The translations under genes were made by a program, and so were the position numbers. The notes under the pieces are model-generated. The model ran no database searches. It saw only the letters and a program-made list of their open reading frames with translations, and was not told where the DNA came from. Positions 36,655 through 44,739 of a stretch of DNA of 64,000 nt are shown here, one piece after another (within the stretch, counting starts at the first letter, position 1; the number at the start of each line of letters is the position of its first letter). Source of the DNA: CAVRQM01 sp963732775 (GTDB lineage Bacteria; Pseudomonadota; Alphaproteobacteria; Acetobacterales; Acetobacteraceae); NCBI GenBank assembly GCA_963732775.1, contig CAVTAR010000001.1:186001-250000 (forward strand). The letters are read 5' to 3'.

Positions 36655-38270
36655 CCCGGTCCTCCGCCGCGCCGCACCAGCAAGCCTCGCGCCGGATCGT
36701 AGGCGAGCACCGCACCGGCCGTGAACAGCACCACCATCGTGCCCACCACGGCCAGCGCCACCGGATCGAGCTTGCCGTAGAGCGCGAAGCGGATCAGCTC
36801 CACGCCATAGGTGAACGGGTTCAGCCGGCAGATGGCGTAGACGACCGGGCTCGATTGCTGCACCAGCCACAGCGGGTACAGCGCCGAGGAGGCGAAGAAC
36901 ATCGGGAAGATCACGAAGTTCATCACGCCGGCGAAGTTCTCGAGCTGGCGGATGGCCGACGACAGCAGCATCCCCAAGGCCCCCAGCATGAACCCCACCA
37001 GGACCAGCGCCGGCAGCACGGTGAGCCAGCCGTAGCCGGGGATGTCCACGCCCCACAGCACGGCGACGACCAGGTAGGCATAGACCTGCAGCACCGACAC
37101 CGCCGTGCTGGCCAGCAGCTTGCCGACCAGCAGGTACCAGCGCGGGAACGGGCTGACCAGCAACATCCGCATGTTGCCCATCTCGCGGTCGTAGACCATC
37201 GACAGCGACGACTGCATCCCGTTGAACAGCTGGATCATCGCCATCAGTCCGGGCGTGACGTAGACTTCGTAGAGCACGTAGGTTTCGTACGGCGGGATGA
37301 TCGAGACGCCCAGGATCTGGCGGAAGCCGGCCGCGAAGATGAACAGCCACACCAGCGGGCGCACCAGGGCGGAGACGAAGCGCTCGCGCTGGTGGACGAA
37401 GCGAAGCGCCTCGCGCCAGACGATTCCGCGCAGGCACACCCAGTGCTGCGCGAGCGTGAAGCCGGCGGGCGCCATGGTGGCGCTCACGCCGGGGCGTTCC
37501 CCGCCGGTCAGCCGCGCGAACGCGGCCTGGATGTCCGGCCCGCCCTGGGCCGCCACCACGTCGCGCACGCCCCCGGCCGCGAGCACCCGGCCGCGGTGCA
37601 GCACCACCACCTCGTCCTCGTCCGCCACCTCGTCCAGCAGGTGCGTGGCCCACAGCACCGCCACGCCGCGCTCGCGCACCAGGCGGCGCACCTGGCCCAC
37701 GATCGCGGCCTTGGAGGCGACGTCGAGCCCGACCGTGGGTTCGTCCAGCACCAGCAGCCGCGGCTCGTGCAGCAGCGCGCGGGCGATCTCGACGCGGCGC
37801 ATCTGCCCGCCGGACAGCTTGCGCGCCGCCTCGCGGGCCCGGTCGGCCATCTCGACATCGGCCAGCACGGCCGCCGCGCGGCGCCGCGCCTCGCGCCCGC
37901 CAATGCCGTGCAGGGCGGCGTGATACAGCAGGTTGTCCATCACCGACAGATCGAGGTCGAGCGTGCGCGCCTGGAACACCACGCCGAGCCGTCGCAACGC
38001 CTCGCCGGGCTGGGCGTCCACCGCGAAGCCCAGCACCTCGATCCGCCCGCGCCGGGTGTGGAACAGCCTCGTCACCAGCGCGAACAGCGTGCTCTTGCCC
38101 GCGCCGTTCAGCCCCAGCAGCGCGGTGAGCCGCCCCTGCGGCACGTCGAACGACACGTCGGTCAGCGCGGCGCGCGCGCCATAGGAGTGGCTGACGTTCT
38201 GGACGGACAGTGCCGGCAGCGCGTCGGGTGCTGCCATTGTCAATCGCGTCGGCGCCGCAGCCTCGCTCAT
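36651..38270 (-). CDS. ABC transporter ATPase fused in frame to its permease (PQQ-dependent alcohol oxidation system)
   Basis: One uninterrupted reading of 539 residues holds two domains. Residues ~15-255 are an ATPase with Walker A LLGLNGAGKSTLFALV, signature LSGGQMRRVEIARALL and Walker B LLVLDEPTVGLD. Residues ~265-539 are an ABC-2 type permease (REALRFVHQRERFVSALVRP, MIQLFNGMQSSLSMVYDREM, GNMRMLLVSPFPRWYLLVGK) with about six helices. The pair resembles the transporter conserved next to PQQ-alcohol dehydrogenase genes. Normally these are two genes; here there is no stop between them and an internal ATG at 37475 marks the likely permease start. Either a true fusion or a lost stop explains this. 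Starts and stops overlap neighbours by four bases on both sides. Confidence 0.8.
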   Translation of the reverse strand: MSEAAAPTRLTMAAPDALPALSVQNVSHSYGARAALTDVSFDVPQGRLTALLGLNGAGKSTLFALVTRLFHTRRGRIEVLGFAVDAQPGEALRRLGVVFQARTLDLDLSVMDNLLYHAALHGIGGREARRRAAAVLADVEMADRAREAARKLSGGQMRRVEIARALLHEPRLLVLDEPTVGLDVASKAAIVGQVRRLVRERGVAVLWATHLLDEVADEDEVVVLHRGRVLAAGGVRDVVAAQGGPDIQAAFARLTGGERPGVSATMAPAGFTLAQHWVCLRGIVWREALRFVHQRERFVSALVRPLVWLFIFAAGFRQILGVSIIPPYETYVLYEVYVTPGLMAMIQLFNGMQSSLSMVYDREMGNMRMLLVSPFPRWYLLVGKLLASTAVSVLQVYAYLVVAVLWGVDIPGYGWLTVLPALVLVGFMLGALGMLLSSAIRQLENFAGVMNFVIFPMFFASSALYPLWLVQQSSPVVYAICRLNPFTYGVELIRFALYGKLDPVALAVVGTMVVLFTAGAVLAYDPARGLLVRRGGGPG

Positions 38271-39238
38271 TGTGCCGAGACGACCACGCCCCATGGCAGG
38301 CGCCCGACCGGGATCGACTTCACGACCTTGAGGTCGGCGACGTCGATCACCGAGATGTCGTTCGACAGCCCGTTGGTGGTCAGCAGCCGCGACTGGTCCG
38401 GCGTGAAGTTCATCTGCCACACGCGCTGGCCGACCAGCAGGTACTTCTTCACCTCGTAGGTCTTGGCGTCGATCACCGCCACGCGGTTGGCCGGGCCGAG
38501 CGCCACGAACGCCAGGGTGTCGTCCTTGGTAAAGCGGATGCCGACCGGCTGGATCGCGTCCTGCCGCAATCCCTGGATCTCGAAATGGATCTTGTGCGTC
38601 ACCTTGTGCGCCGCCGGGTCGATCACGCTCACCGTGCCGCCGAGTTCGGACGACACCCAGACCTCCGAGGCGTCGTGCTTGAACTCGGCGATGCGCGGGC
38701 GCGGATCGACCAGCACGTTGGCGACCACCTTCTGGGTCTTGTAGTCGATGAAGTGCGCCATGTTGGTGGTCTCGGACGTATTCACGATGGTCTGCCCGTC
38801 CGGGCTCACCGCCATGCCCTCCGGCTCCACCCCGGTCGACACCTGCGCGATCGCGTTGCGCGCCGGCACGTCGATCACCGTAACCATGCTGTCGTTCTCG
38901 TTGGACACATACAGCGGGTTGCCGGCGGCCGACAGCGCGAAGGTTTCCGGGTCCGGGCCGGAGGGCAGCTCGCCGACGATCTTCAGCGTGGCGGTGTCGA
39001 TGATCTGGATGGTATCGTCGTCGCTCGCGCACACCAGCAGTTCCTTGCCGTCCGGAGTCAGGGTGATGCCGCGCGGGCGCTGGCCGACCGGAATCGTCTT
39101 GACCGTCTTGCCCTGTTCGAGATCGACCACGCTCACGGTGTTGTCGCGCTCGTTGGTGACGTAGGCGGTCAGCGCCCAGGCCGGAGCCGTCGCCGACAGC
39201 GCCACGCACAGCCCGACCGCCGCGCCGGTTCCCCACAT
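38267..39238 (-). CDS. Secreted YVTN beta-propeller protein (PQQ-dependent catabolism-associated)
   Basis: The 323-residue protein has a signal peptide (WGTGAAVGLCVALSATAPAW) and about seven YVTN-type repeats, for example AYVTNERDNTVSVVDLEQGK, PLYVSNENDSMVTVIDVPAR and VWVSSELGGTVSVIDPAA. These fold into a periplasmic beta-propeller. The whole-protein pattern matches the propeller conserved beside PQQ-dependent alcohol oxidation genes in methylotrophs. Its biochemical function is not established. The stop overlaps the ATPase start (ATGA), so it is part of the same operon. Confidence 0.85.
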   Translation of the reverse strand: MWGTGAAVGLCVALSATAPAWALTAYVTNERDNTVSVVDLEQGKTVKTIPVGQRPRGITLTPDGKELLVCASDDDTIQIIDTATLKIVGELPSGPDPETFALSAAGNPLYVSNENDSMVTVIDVPARNAIAQVSTGVEPEGMAVSPDGQTIVNTSETTNMAHFIDYKTQKVVANVLVDPRPRIAEFKHDASEVWVSSELGGTVSVIDPAAHKVTHKIHFEIQGLRQDAIQPVGIRFTKDDTLAFVALGPANRVAVIDAKTYEVKKYLLVGQRVWQMNFTPDQSRLLTTNGLSNDISVIDVADLKVVKSIPVGRLPWGVVVSAQ

Positions 39239-39252
39239 GGTCGCCCTCCCCC

Positions 39253-40512
39253 TCAATGCAGCTTGCATGTGGTCTCCGGCCGGTCGATGCCCAGGGTGTC
39301 GAGCTCTGTGGACTGGTGCAGGAAGCCCGGCTGCGGCGAGAACGAGACCACGACGCGGCCGTCCGACAGCAGGATCGGCTGCCGCAACTGATGGTCCCAG
39401 TCGCGCACGGTCAGCTCCTGGCCCTTGTAGGCGCCCACCTTGAAGTCCGGCCCGAGGATGTAGGCGGCGATCGCCTTCGGGTCCGACGCGCCGGAGCGGC
39501 TGGCAGCCTCGCCCACCATCCGCGCGGCCGTCCAGGCCTGCATGTCGAGCCCGGTCATGCGCCGGTGCACCAGGCGCACGAAGCGGTTCTGCAACTGCGC
39601 GCCGCCCCAGCTATCGCTCGCCGGGTCCCAGGTCAGCGGCTCGAGCCCGGCCGAGCCCGCCACCGGCCGCGCGTCCCAGGTGCGGTACGGCAGATAGCCG
39701 GCGAACACCTCGTGCTCGTCGGCGGCGATCGCCACGTCGTAGTCGGGTGCCCCTTGCGTCGCGAGCGCCATCTGCTGCTGGGTCTGGGTGAGGCCGGTGT
39801 CGGTCTGGCGCGAGCCGCCGGTGTCGGCGAAGGTGCGCGCCTCGACGATGCGCGCGCCATAGCGCTTGGCCGAGCGCTTGTAGGCGTCGCCCAGCGCGAT
39901 GTCCTCGGGGTGGGAGCCCACCACCAGCAGCCAGCGCGGCCACTTCTTGACGACCAGGAACTGCGCCAGGGCATCGGCCAGCATCATGCGGCTGGGCGCG
40001 ACGTGGACGAGGTTCGCCCGGCAATCCATGCCGCGCAGCCGGTCGTCGGGCGAGCCGGCGTTGAACACCGTCACCCCGTCGGCGCGGCCGGCATCGGCGA
40101 GCTTCAGCACGACGTCGGCGGGCGCGTCGGTCATCACCAGCCGGACGCCCTGCGCGACCAGGCCCTGGAGCGCCTTGAGCGGGTCGTCGTCGGCGCGGAT
40201 CGGCGCGTCGAGCAGTGTGAAGGACTGCCCCATAAGCCGCCCGGTGGTGTTGTTGTCGGCCGTCGCGAGGCGCGCCCCGGCGAGGCCGGCATCCGGCGCC
40301 TTCTGGTCGATCAGTGAAATCGTGGCCTCGCGCTCGGCCCAGCGGACGTAGCCGAGCTGGACCGCGCCCGCATCGTTCGCGCCCACCTTGCTTGCCGGGG
40401 TATCGTCGGCCCATGAAGGGCGCCATGCGAGCACCAGCCACCCGCCGATCGCGATCGCGCACGCCAAGCGCCAGCGAGCACCGCGCCGCGCCTTGCCTTG
40501 GGCACCAGACAT
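39253..40512 (-). CDS. ABC transporter substrate-binding protein (PQQ-dependent alcohol oxidation system)
   Basis: The 419-residue protein has an N-terminal signal (RLACAIAIGGWLVLAWRPSW, cut after AWA/AD) and the two-lobed type I periplasmic binding fold seen in branched-chain amino acid receptors: GYVRWAEREATISLIDQKAP, VRLVMTDAPADVVLKLADAG, WPRWLLVVGSHPEDIALGDA. It matches the binding protein found with PQQ-alcohol dehydrogenase genes. The ligand is unknown. ATG 40512 lies on the same CATG as the start of the divergent gene. Confidence 0.82.
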   Translation of the reverse strand: MSGAQGKARRGARWRLACAIAIGGWLVLAWRPSWADDTPASKVGANDAGAVQLGYVRWAEREATISLIDQKAPDAGLAGARLATADNNTTGRLMGQSFTLLDAPIRADDDPLKALQGLVAQGVRLVMTDAPADVVLKLADAGRADGVTVFNAGSPDDRLRGMDCRANLVHVAPSRMMLADALAQFLVVKKWPRWLLVVGSHPEDIALGDAYKRSAKRYGARIVEARTFADTGGSRQTDTGLTQTQQQMALATQGAPDYDVAIAADEHEVFAGYLPYRTWDARPVAGSAGLEPLTWDPASDSWGGAQLQNRFVRLVHRRMTGLDMQAWTAARMVGEAASRSGASDPKAIAAYILGPDFKVGAYKGQELTVRDWDHQLRQPILLSDGRVVVSFSPQPGFLHQSTELDTLGIDRPETTCKLH

Positions 40513-41050
40513 GAGATCGACAATGCGCAGACCACCCCGGGAACACAAGCTGGCCGCGGCGCTCGCCAGCGGCGTGCTGGCGCTGTTTCTGGCGGGCGGG
40601 ACGGCCCGCGCCGAGCCGGTGCCGGCCGCCCTGTTCGGCTTCGAGCTGTTTGACACCAGCCTGCAGGGCGAGAAGCAGGGCAGCGTCGCCGAGGAGGCGC
40701 GGCTTGGCCGGCTGGACGCCGAGCTGCGCGACCTGTTGCAGCGCGACGGGCGCTATGCGGCGGTCGACATCGGCCCGGTGGCACAGGCGGCGAAGCACGA
40801 GCGGTTCCGCACCTGCGACGGCTGCGAGGTGGACCTGGCGAAGCAGCTCGAGGCCCGCGTCTCGGTCGTCGGCTGGGTGCAGAAGGTCTCCAACCTGATC
40901 CTCAACATCACCGTGGTCATGCGCGACGTGGCCAGCGGCAACGTGGTGCACGCGGCCAGCGTCGACCTGCGCGGCGACACCGACGAGAGCTGGTCCCGCG
41001 GGCTGAGATACTTGGTCGACAACCGGCTGTTCCCGGCCCCCGCCCAGTGA
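40511..41050 (+). CDS. Secreted DUF2380/DUF3280-like protein
   Basis: The ~179-residue protein has a signal peptide (LAAALASGVLALFLAGGTAR) and a mature domain with ALFGFELFDTSLQGEKQGSV, TCDGCEVDLAKQLEARVSVV, GWVQKVSNLILNITVVMRDV and SWSRGLRYLVDNRLF. This pattern fits small periplasmic proteins (DUF2380/3280) seen near PQQ-linked oxidation genes. Function is not known. The start is either ATG 40511 or ATG 40523; neither has a clear ribosome-binding site. The stop overlaps the GTG of the next cofactor gene (GTGA), linking the PQQ and cofactor sets. Confidence 0.7.
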   Translation: MRSTMRRPPREHKLAAALASGVLALFLAGGTARAEPVPAALFGFELFDTSLQGEKQGSVAEEARLGRLDAELRDLLQRDGRYAAVDIGPVAQAAKHERFRTCDGCEVDLAKQLEARVSVVGWVQKVSNLILNITVVMRDVASGNVVHAASVDLRGDTDESWSRGLRYLVDNRLFPAPAQ

Positions 41051-42159
41051 CGCACCTGCTGGCCAGCGTCACCGGCCCAGAAGAGGCACGCCTCGCCCTG
41101 GCCGGGGGCGCCGACGTGATCGACCTGAAGGACCCGGCGCGGGGTGCCCTGGGCGCGCTCGACCCCGACCGGGTGCGGGCCAGCCTGGCCGCCGTGTCCG
41201 GTCGGCGGCCGGTGAGCGCGGTCACCGGCGACGGGGCGAGGGCGCCCGCCGAGGCCCATGCGGCCGCGCTGGCGCTCGCCGAGGCCGGCGTGGGGATCGT
41301 CAAGCAGGGCGTGTTCGACGCGGCGGCGGGGTGCATCGAGGCGCTGGCGCCGCTCGCCGCGAGGGTGCGGCTGGTCGCCGTGCTGTTCGCCGACCGCCAG
41401 CCGGATGTCGCCTCCCTGCTGCCCCGGCTGGCCGCGGCGGGCTTCTACGGCGCCATGCTGGACACCGCCGACAAGTCCGCCGGCCGGCTGCTCGCGCATC
41501 GCGACATGGCCGCGCTGGACGGCTTCCTGCGTGCCTGCCGCGCCTTGGGCCTGAGCGCCGGGCTCGCCGGCTCGCTGGAGGCGCCCGACGTGCCGCGCCT
41601 GCTGGTGCTAAGCCCCGACGTGCTGGGGTTCCGCGGCGCGCTGTGCCGGCGCGCCGACCGCACGGCGGCGCTCGACGCCGACGCCATGGCGGCGATCCGC
41701 GCGCTGATCCCGACGGAACAGCAGGTGCACGATGGCGGCGTGGTCGACCTGCGGCTGCTCGCCGCGCGCGGCTACGCGCCGGCCCCGCGCGAGGTGGCCG
41801 GCGCCGACCGGGTGTTCGTGCACGACCTGGTGCTGCCGGTGTTCGTGGGCGCCTATGCGTTCGAGCGCGGCGCGGCGCAGCGCGTGCGCTTCGGCGTGGA
41901 GGCGGCCGTCGCGCGCCCGGCCCGCCCGACGCAGGACATGGCCGACGTGTTCTCCTACGACGTCATCACCGACGGCATCCGCCTGCTGATCGGCGAGGGC
42001 CACATCGCCCTGCTTGAGACGTTGGCCGAGCGCATCGCGGCGATCCTGCTTGCGCATCGCGGCGTGCTGAAGGTGTGGATCAGGCTCGAGAAGCTCGACG
42101 TGGGCGAGGGCGTCGTCGGCTGCGCGATCGAGCGGGCACGCGACGCGGTCGCGTCGTGA
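41047..42159 (+). CDS. Fusion of (5-formylfuran-3-yl)methyl phosphate synthase (MfnB-like) and dihydroneopterin aldolase (FolB-like)
   Basis: The 370-residue protein joins two cofactor enzymes. Residues 1-235 match MfnB (DUF556): LLASVTGPEEARLALAGGAD, VIDLKDPARGALGALDPDRV, GIVKQGVFDAAAG and AAGFYGAMLDTADK, including the Lys residues expected at the active site. MfnB makes the furan of methanofuran from glyceraldehyde-3-phosphate. Residues ~255-370 match FolB: DRVFVHDLVLPVFVGAYAFE, VFSYDVITDGIRLLIGEGHI and ILLAHRGVLKVWIRLEKLDV. FolB acts on dihydroneopterin in pterin synthesis, as needed for H4MPT. GTG 41047 overlaps the preceding stop. Confidence 0.85.
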   Translation: MTHLLASVTGPEEARLALAGGADVIDLKDPARGALGALDPDRVRASLAAVSGRRPVSAVTGDGARAPAEAHAAALALAEAGVGIVKQGVFDAAAGCIEALAPLAARVRLVAVLFADRQPDVASLLPRLAAAGFYGAMLDTADKSAGRLLAHRDMAALDGFLRACRALGLSAGLAGSLEAPDVPRLLVLSPDVLGFRGALCRRADRTAALDADAMAAIRALIPTEQQVHDGGVVDLRLLAARGYAPAPREVAGADRVFVHDLVLPVFVGAYAFERGAAQRVRFGVEAAVARPARPTQDMADVFSYDVITDGIRLLIGEGHIALLETLAERIAAILLAHRGVLKVWIRLEKLDVGEGVVGCAIERARDAVAS

Positions 42160-42756
42160 GTGCCGCCCGGCAATGACACGCGTATCGCGCATCGCCACGT
42201 GCCTAGCCTCGTGATCAAGCTCGGCGGCAGCTACGCCTACGCGCCCGCGCGGGAGCCGTGGCTGGCGGCAATTGCGGCGGCGCGCGGGGTGGTGCTGGTG
42301 CCGGGCGGCGGCCCGTTCGCCGACGCGGTGCGGCGCGAGCAGGGGCGCATGGGATATGACGACCGCGCGGCGCACGACATGGCGCTGATGGCGATGGCGC
42401 AGTACGGCACGGCGCTCGCCGCCGCCGACCGGCGCCTCGTGCCGGCCGACACGCTGGAGGCACTCGTCGCGGCGGATCGCGTGCCGGTGTGGCGGCCCTG
42501 GCCGATGCTGCGCGACGCCCCCGGCATCGTGCCGGGGTGGGACGTGACCTCGGACAGCCTGGCGGTCTGGCTCGCGGCGAGACTGGGGGCGACGGCACTG
42601 CTGCTGGTCAAGCAGGTGACGGCCGCCGACGACCTGGTCGATCCGGCATTCGGCCGGTTCCGCGCGGCGTTCGCCGGCGAGGTCTGGGTGGCCGGGCCGC
42701 ACGACGCGCCGGCAGCGCTCGACGCCGCACGCCCGCCGGGGCGCCGACTCGCGTGA
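42160..42756 (+). CDS. Amino-acid-kinase-fold protein, MfnE-like aminomethylfuran phosphate kinase
   Basis: The protein is ~198 residues from GTG 42160, or ~185 from GTG 42199, which is closer to the usual start just before LVIKLGGSYAYA. The kinase motifs are VIKLGGS, VVLVPGGGPFADAVRREQGR and a C-terminal LLLVKQVTAADDL. The fold is shared by aspartate, glutamate and uridylate kinases. The short length and the neighbouring MfnB gene point to MfnE, which phosphorylates aminomethylfuran phosphate in methanofuran synthesis. The assignment rests on context plus fold. Confidence 0.72.
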   Translation: MPPGNDTRIAHRHVPSLVIKLGGSYAYAPAREPWLAAIAAARGVVLVPGGGPFADAVRREQGRMGYDDRAAHDMALMAMAQYGTALAAADRRLVPADTLEALVAADRVPVWRPWPMLRDAPGIVPGWDVTSDSLAVWLAARLGATALLLVKQVTAADDLVDPAFGRFRAAFAGEVWVAGPHDAPAALDAARPPGRRLA

Positions 42757-42775
42757 GCAGCGCCGCCCGCGCCGC

Positions 42776-44185
42776 GTGACCGAGCGCATCCTGTTCCTCA
42801 CCGGCCACCTCGCCCATGACCGGCTGCGTGCCGTGCTGGCGGGCCTTGGGGAGACGCCGTTCCACTGGGAGGTCGTGGACATCGGCGTGAAGGTCGCGGC
42901 CCTCATGACCGAGCCGATCATCCTGCGCCGCCTGCCGCGCCCGGTGGCGGCCGACCGCGTGGTGCTGCCCGGCCGCGCCGGTGTCGATCCTGCCCGGCTG
43001 TCGGACGCGTTCGGCGTGGTCTTCGAGCGCGGTCCGGACGAGCTCGCCGACCTGCCGCGCCACCTCGGGCGAGGTGGCAAGCCGCCCGACCTGTCGCGCC
43101 ACGACATCCGCATCTTTGCCGAGATCGTCGATGCGCCGACCTTCTCGCTTGAGGAACTGCGCGTCCGTGCGCGGACGCTCCGCGCGCAGGGTGCCGACGT
43201 CGTGGATATCGGCTGCAAGCCGGGCATGGCGTTCCCCGGGCTGGAGGCGGCGGTCCAGGCGCTGCGCGAGGAGGGTGCGTGCAGCGTCGATTCCGGCGAC
43301 CCCGCCGAGTTGCGCCGCGCCGCACTGGCCGGTGCCGACTTCCTGCTCAGCCTGACCGAGGCGACGCTCGACGTGCTGGACGGCACCGACGCCGTGCCGG
43401 TGCTGATCCCCGCACCGCATGGCGACCTCGACAGCCTGGTGCGGGCGGCCGAGACGCTCGGGCGACGCGGCCGGCCCTGCCTGCTCGATCCCATCCTCGA
43501 CCCGATCCATTTCGGCTTCACCACATCGCTCGGCCGCTACGCTGCCCTGCGTGAGCGCCTGCCCGACGCGGAGATCCTGATGGGCACCGGCAACCTCACC
43601 GAACTCACCGACGCGGACTCCGCCGGCGTCACGGCCATGCTGGTCGGCGTCTGCTCGGAACTCGCGATCCGCAACGTGCTGGTGGTGCAGGTGAGCCCGC
43701 ATACTCGCGACACGGTGGCCGAGCACGACGCCGCGCGCCGGCTGATGTTCGCCGCCCGCGCCGCCGGCGACCTGCCGCGCGGCTATCCGGCGGGACTGCT
43801 GCAGGTGCACGACCGCTCGCCGTTCCCGGAGAGCGCCGCGGACATCGCCCGCGACGCGGCGGCGGTGCGAGACCGCAACTGGCGCATCGTCACCGCACAG
43901 GACGGCATCCACGCCTATCAGGCCGGCCGACATGTCGTGGGCACCACGGCGATGGAGTTCTTCCCGGCGCTCGACGTCGGCGGCGACGGCGCGCACGCCT
44001 TCTATCTCGGCACCGAGCTGTCCCGCGCGGAGACGGCGTGGCGTCTTGGCAAGCGCTACGTGCAGGACGAGCCGCTCGACTGGGGCGTCGCCGCGCCACG
44101 GGATGCCCGCGAGAAGACGCGGCTGGCCGAGGCCGGGCACACGCTGCGCGCCAAGGAGATGTTCCGCGATGCCGATGATCCGTGA
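42776..44185 (+). CDS. Dihydropteroate synthase-like protein (DUF6513 + pterin-binding domain)
   Basis: The 469-residue protein has an N-terminal DUF6513 region (ERILFLTGHLAHDRLRAVLA, residues ~1-130) and a pterin-binding TIM barrel (DIRIFAEIVDAPTFSLEELR, GADVVDIGCKPGMAFPGLEA, CSVDSGDPAELRRAALAGAD, LLDPILDPIHFGFTTSLGRY). It resembles the archaeal-type dihydropteroate synthase-related proteins found in H4MPT gene sets of methylotrophs. It probably joins the pterin to the aryl-amine ribose phosphate unit. The GTG start is 19 bases after the kinase gene, and the end overlaps the DUF447 gene by 17 bases. Confidence 0.85.
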   Translation: MTERILFLTGHLAHDRLRAVLAGLGETPFHWEVVDIGVKVAALMTEPIILRRLPRPVAADRVVLPGRAGVDPARLSDAFGVVFERGPDELADLPRHLGRGGKPPDLSRHDIRIFAEIVDAPTFSLEELRVRARTLRAQGADVVDIGCKPGMAFPGLEAAVQALREEGACSVDSGDPAELRRAALAGADFLLSLTEATLDVLDGTDAVPVLIPAPHGDLDSLVRAAETLGRRGRPCLLDPILDPIHFGFTTSLGRYAALRERLPDAEILMGTGNLTELTDADSAGVTAMLVGVCSELAIRNVLVVQVSPHTRDTVAEHDAARRLMFAARAAGDLPRGYPAGLLQVHDRSPFPESAADIARDAAAVRDRNWRIVTAQDGIHAYQAGRHVVGTTAMEFFPALDVGGDGAHAFYLGTELSRAETAWRLGKRYVQDEPLDWGVAAPRDAREKTRLAEAGHTLRAKEMFRDADDP

Positions 44186-44726
44186 GACCGTCGTCACCAC
44201 GATGGCCGGCGACGGCCGCGTCCACATCGCCCCGCTCGGCCTGATCGAGGCGCCCGAGGTGGACGGCTGGACCATCGCGCCGTTCCATCCGTCGACCACG
44301 CTCGACAACCTGCGCGCGGTGCCGCAGGCCTGCGCCAGCTACGTCGACGATGTGCGCATCATCGCCGGCTGCCTCACCGGGCGGCGCGACTGGCCGGTGG
44401 CGCCGGCGACGGTGGTGCGCCCGCCACGCCTGGCCGCGGCGCTCGCGCACGCCGAGCTCGAGGTGGTCCGCGTCACCGAGGATGCGCAGCGCCCGCGCTT
44501 CCACTGCCGCGTTGTGCATCGCGGGTCGCATGCGGCGTTCCAGGGGTTCAACCGCGCCCAGGCGGCGGTGGTGGAGGCGGCGATCCTGGTCAGCCGCCTG
44601 CACCTGCTGCCGCGCGAGAAGGTCGAGCGCGAGATCGCCACTCTGGCCGTCGTCATCGAGAAGACCGCGGGTCCGGCGGAGCGCGAGGCGTGGGAGTGGC
44701 TGATGCAACGCGTGGCCGCGTCGTGA
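44169..44726 (+). CDS. DUF447-family protein of the H4MPT/methanofuran gene set
   Basis: The 185-residue protein starts IRETVVTTMAGDGRVHIAPL, followed by GLIEAPEVDGWTIAPFHPST, FVDD-like FMN-binding strands, RPRFHCRVVHRGSHAAFQGF and NRAQAAVVEAAILVSRLHLL. It matches DUF447, a flavin-reductase-like (split beta-barrel) family conserved in methanogens and H4MPT-using methylotrophs. Function is unproven. It overlaps the pterin-binding gene by 17 bases and ends 13 bases before the AI-2E-type permease gene. Confidence 0.8.
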   Translation: MPMIRETVVTTMAGDGRVHIAPLGLIEAPEVDGWTIAPFHPSTTLDNLRAVPQACASYVDDVRIIAGCLTGRRDWPVAPATVVRPPRLAAALAHAELEVVRVTEDAQRPRFHCRVVHRGSHAAFQGFNRAQAAVVEAAILVSRLHLLPREKVEREIATLAVVIEKTAGPAEREAWEWLMQRVAAS

Positions 44727-44739
44727 CCCGCCCGGGCGC

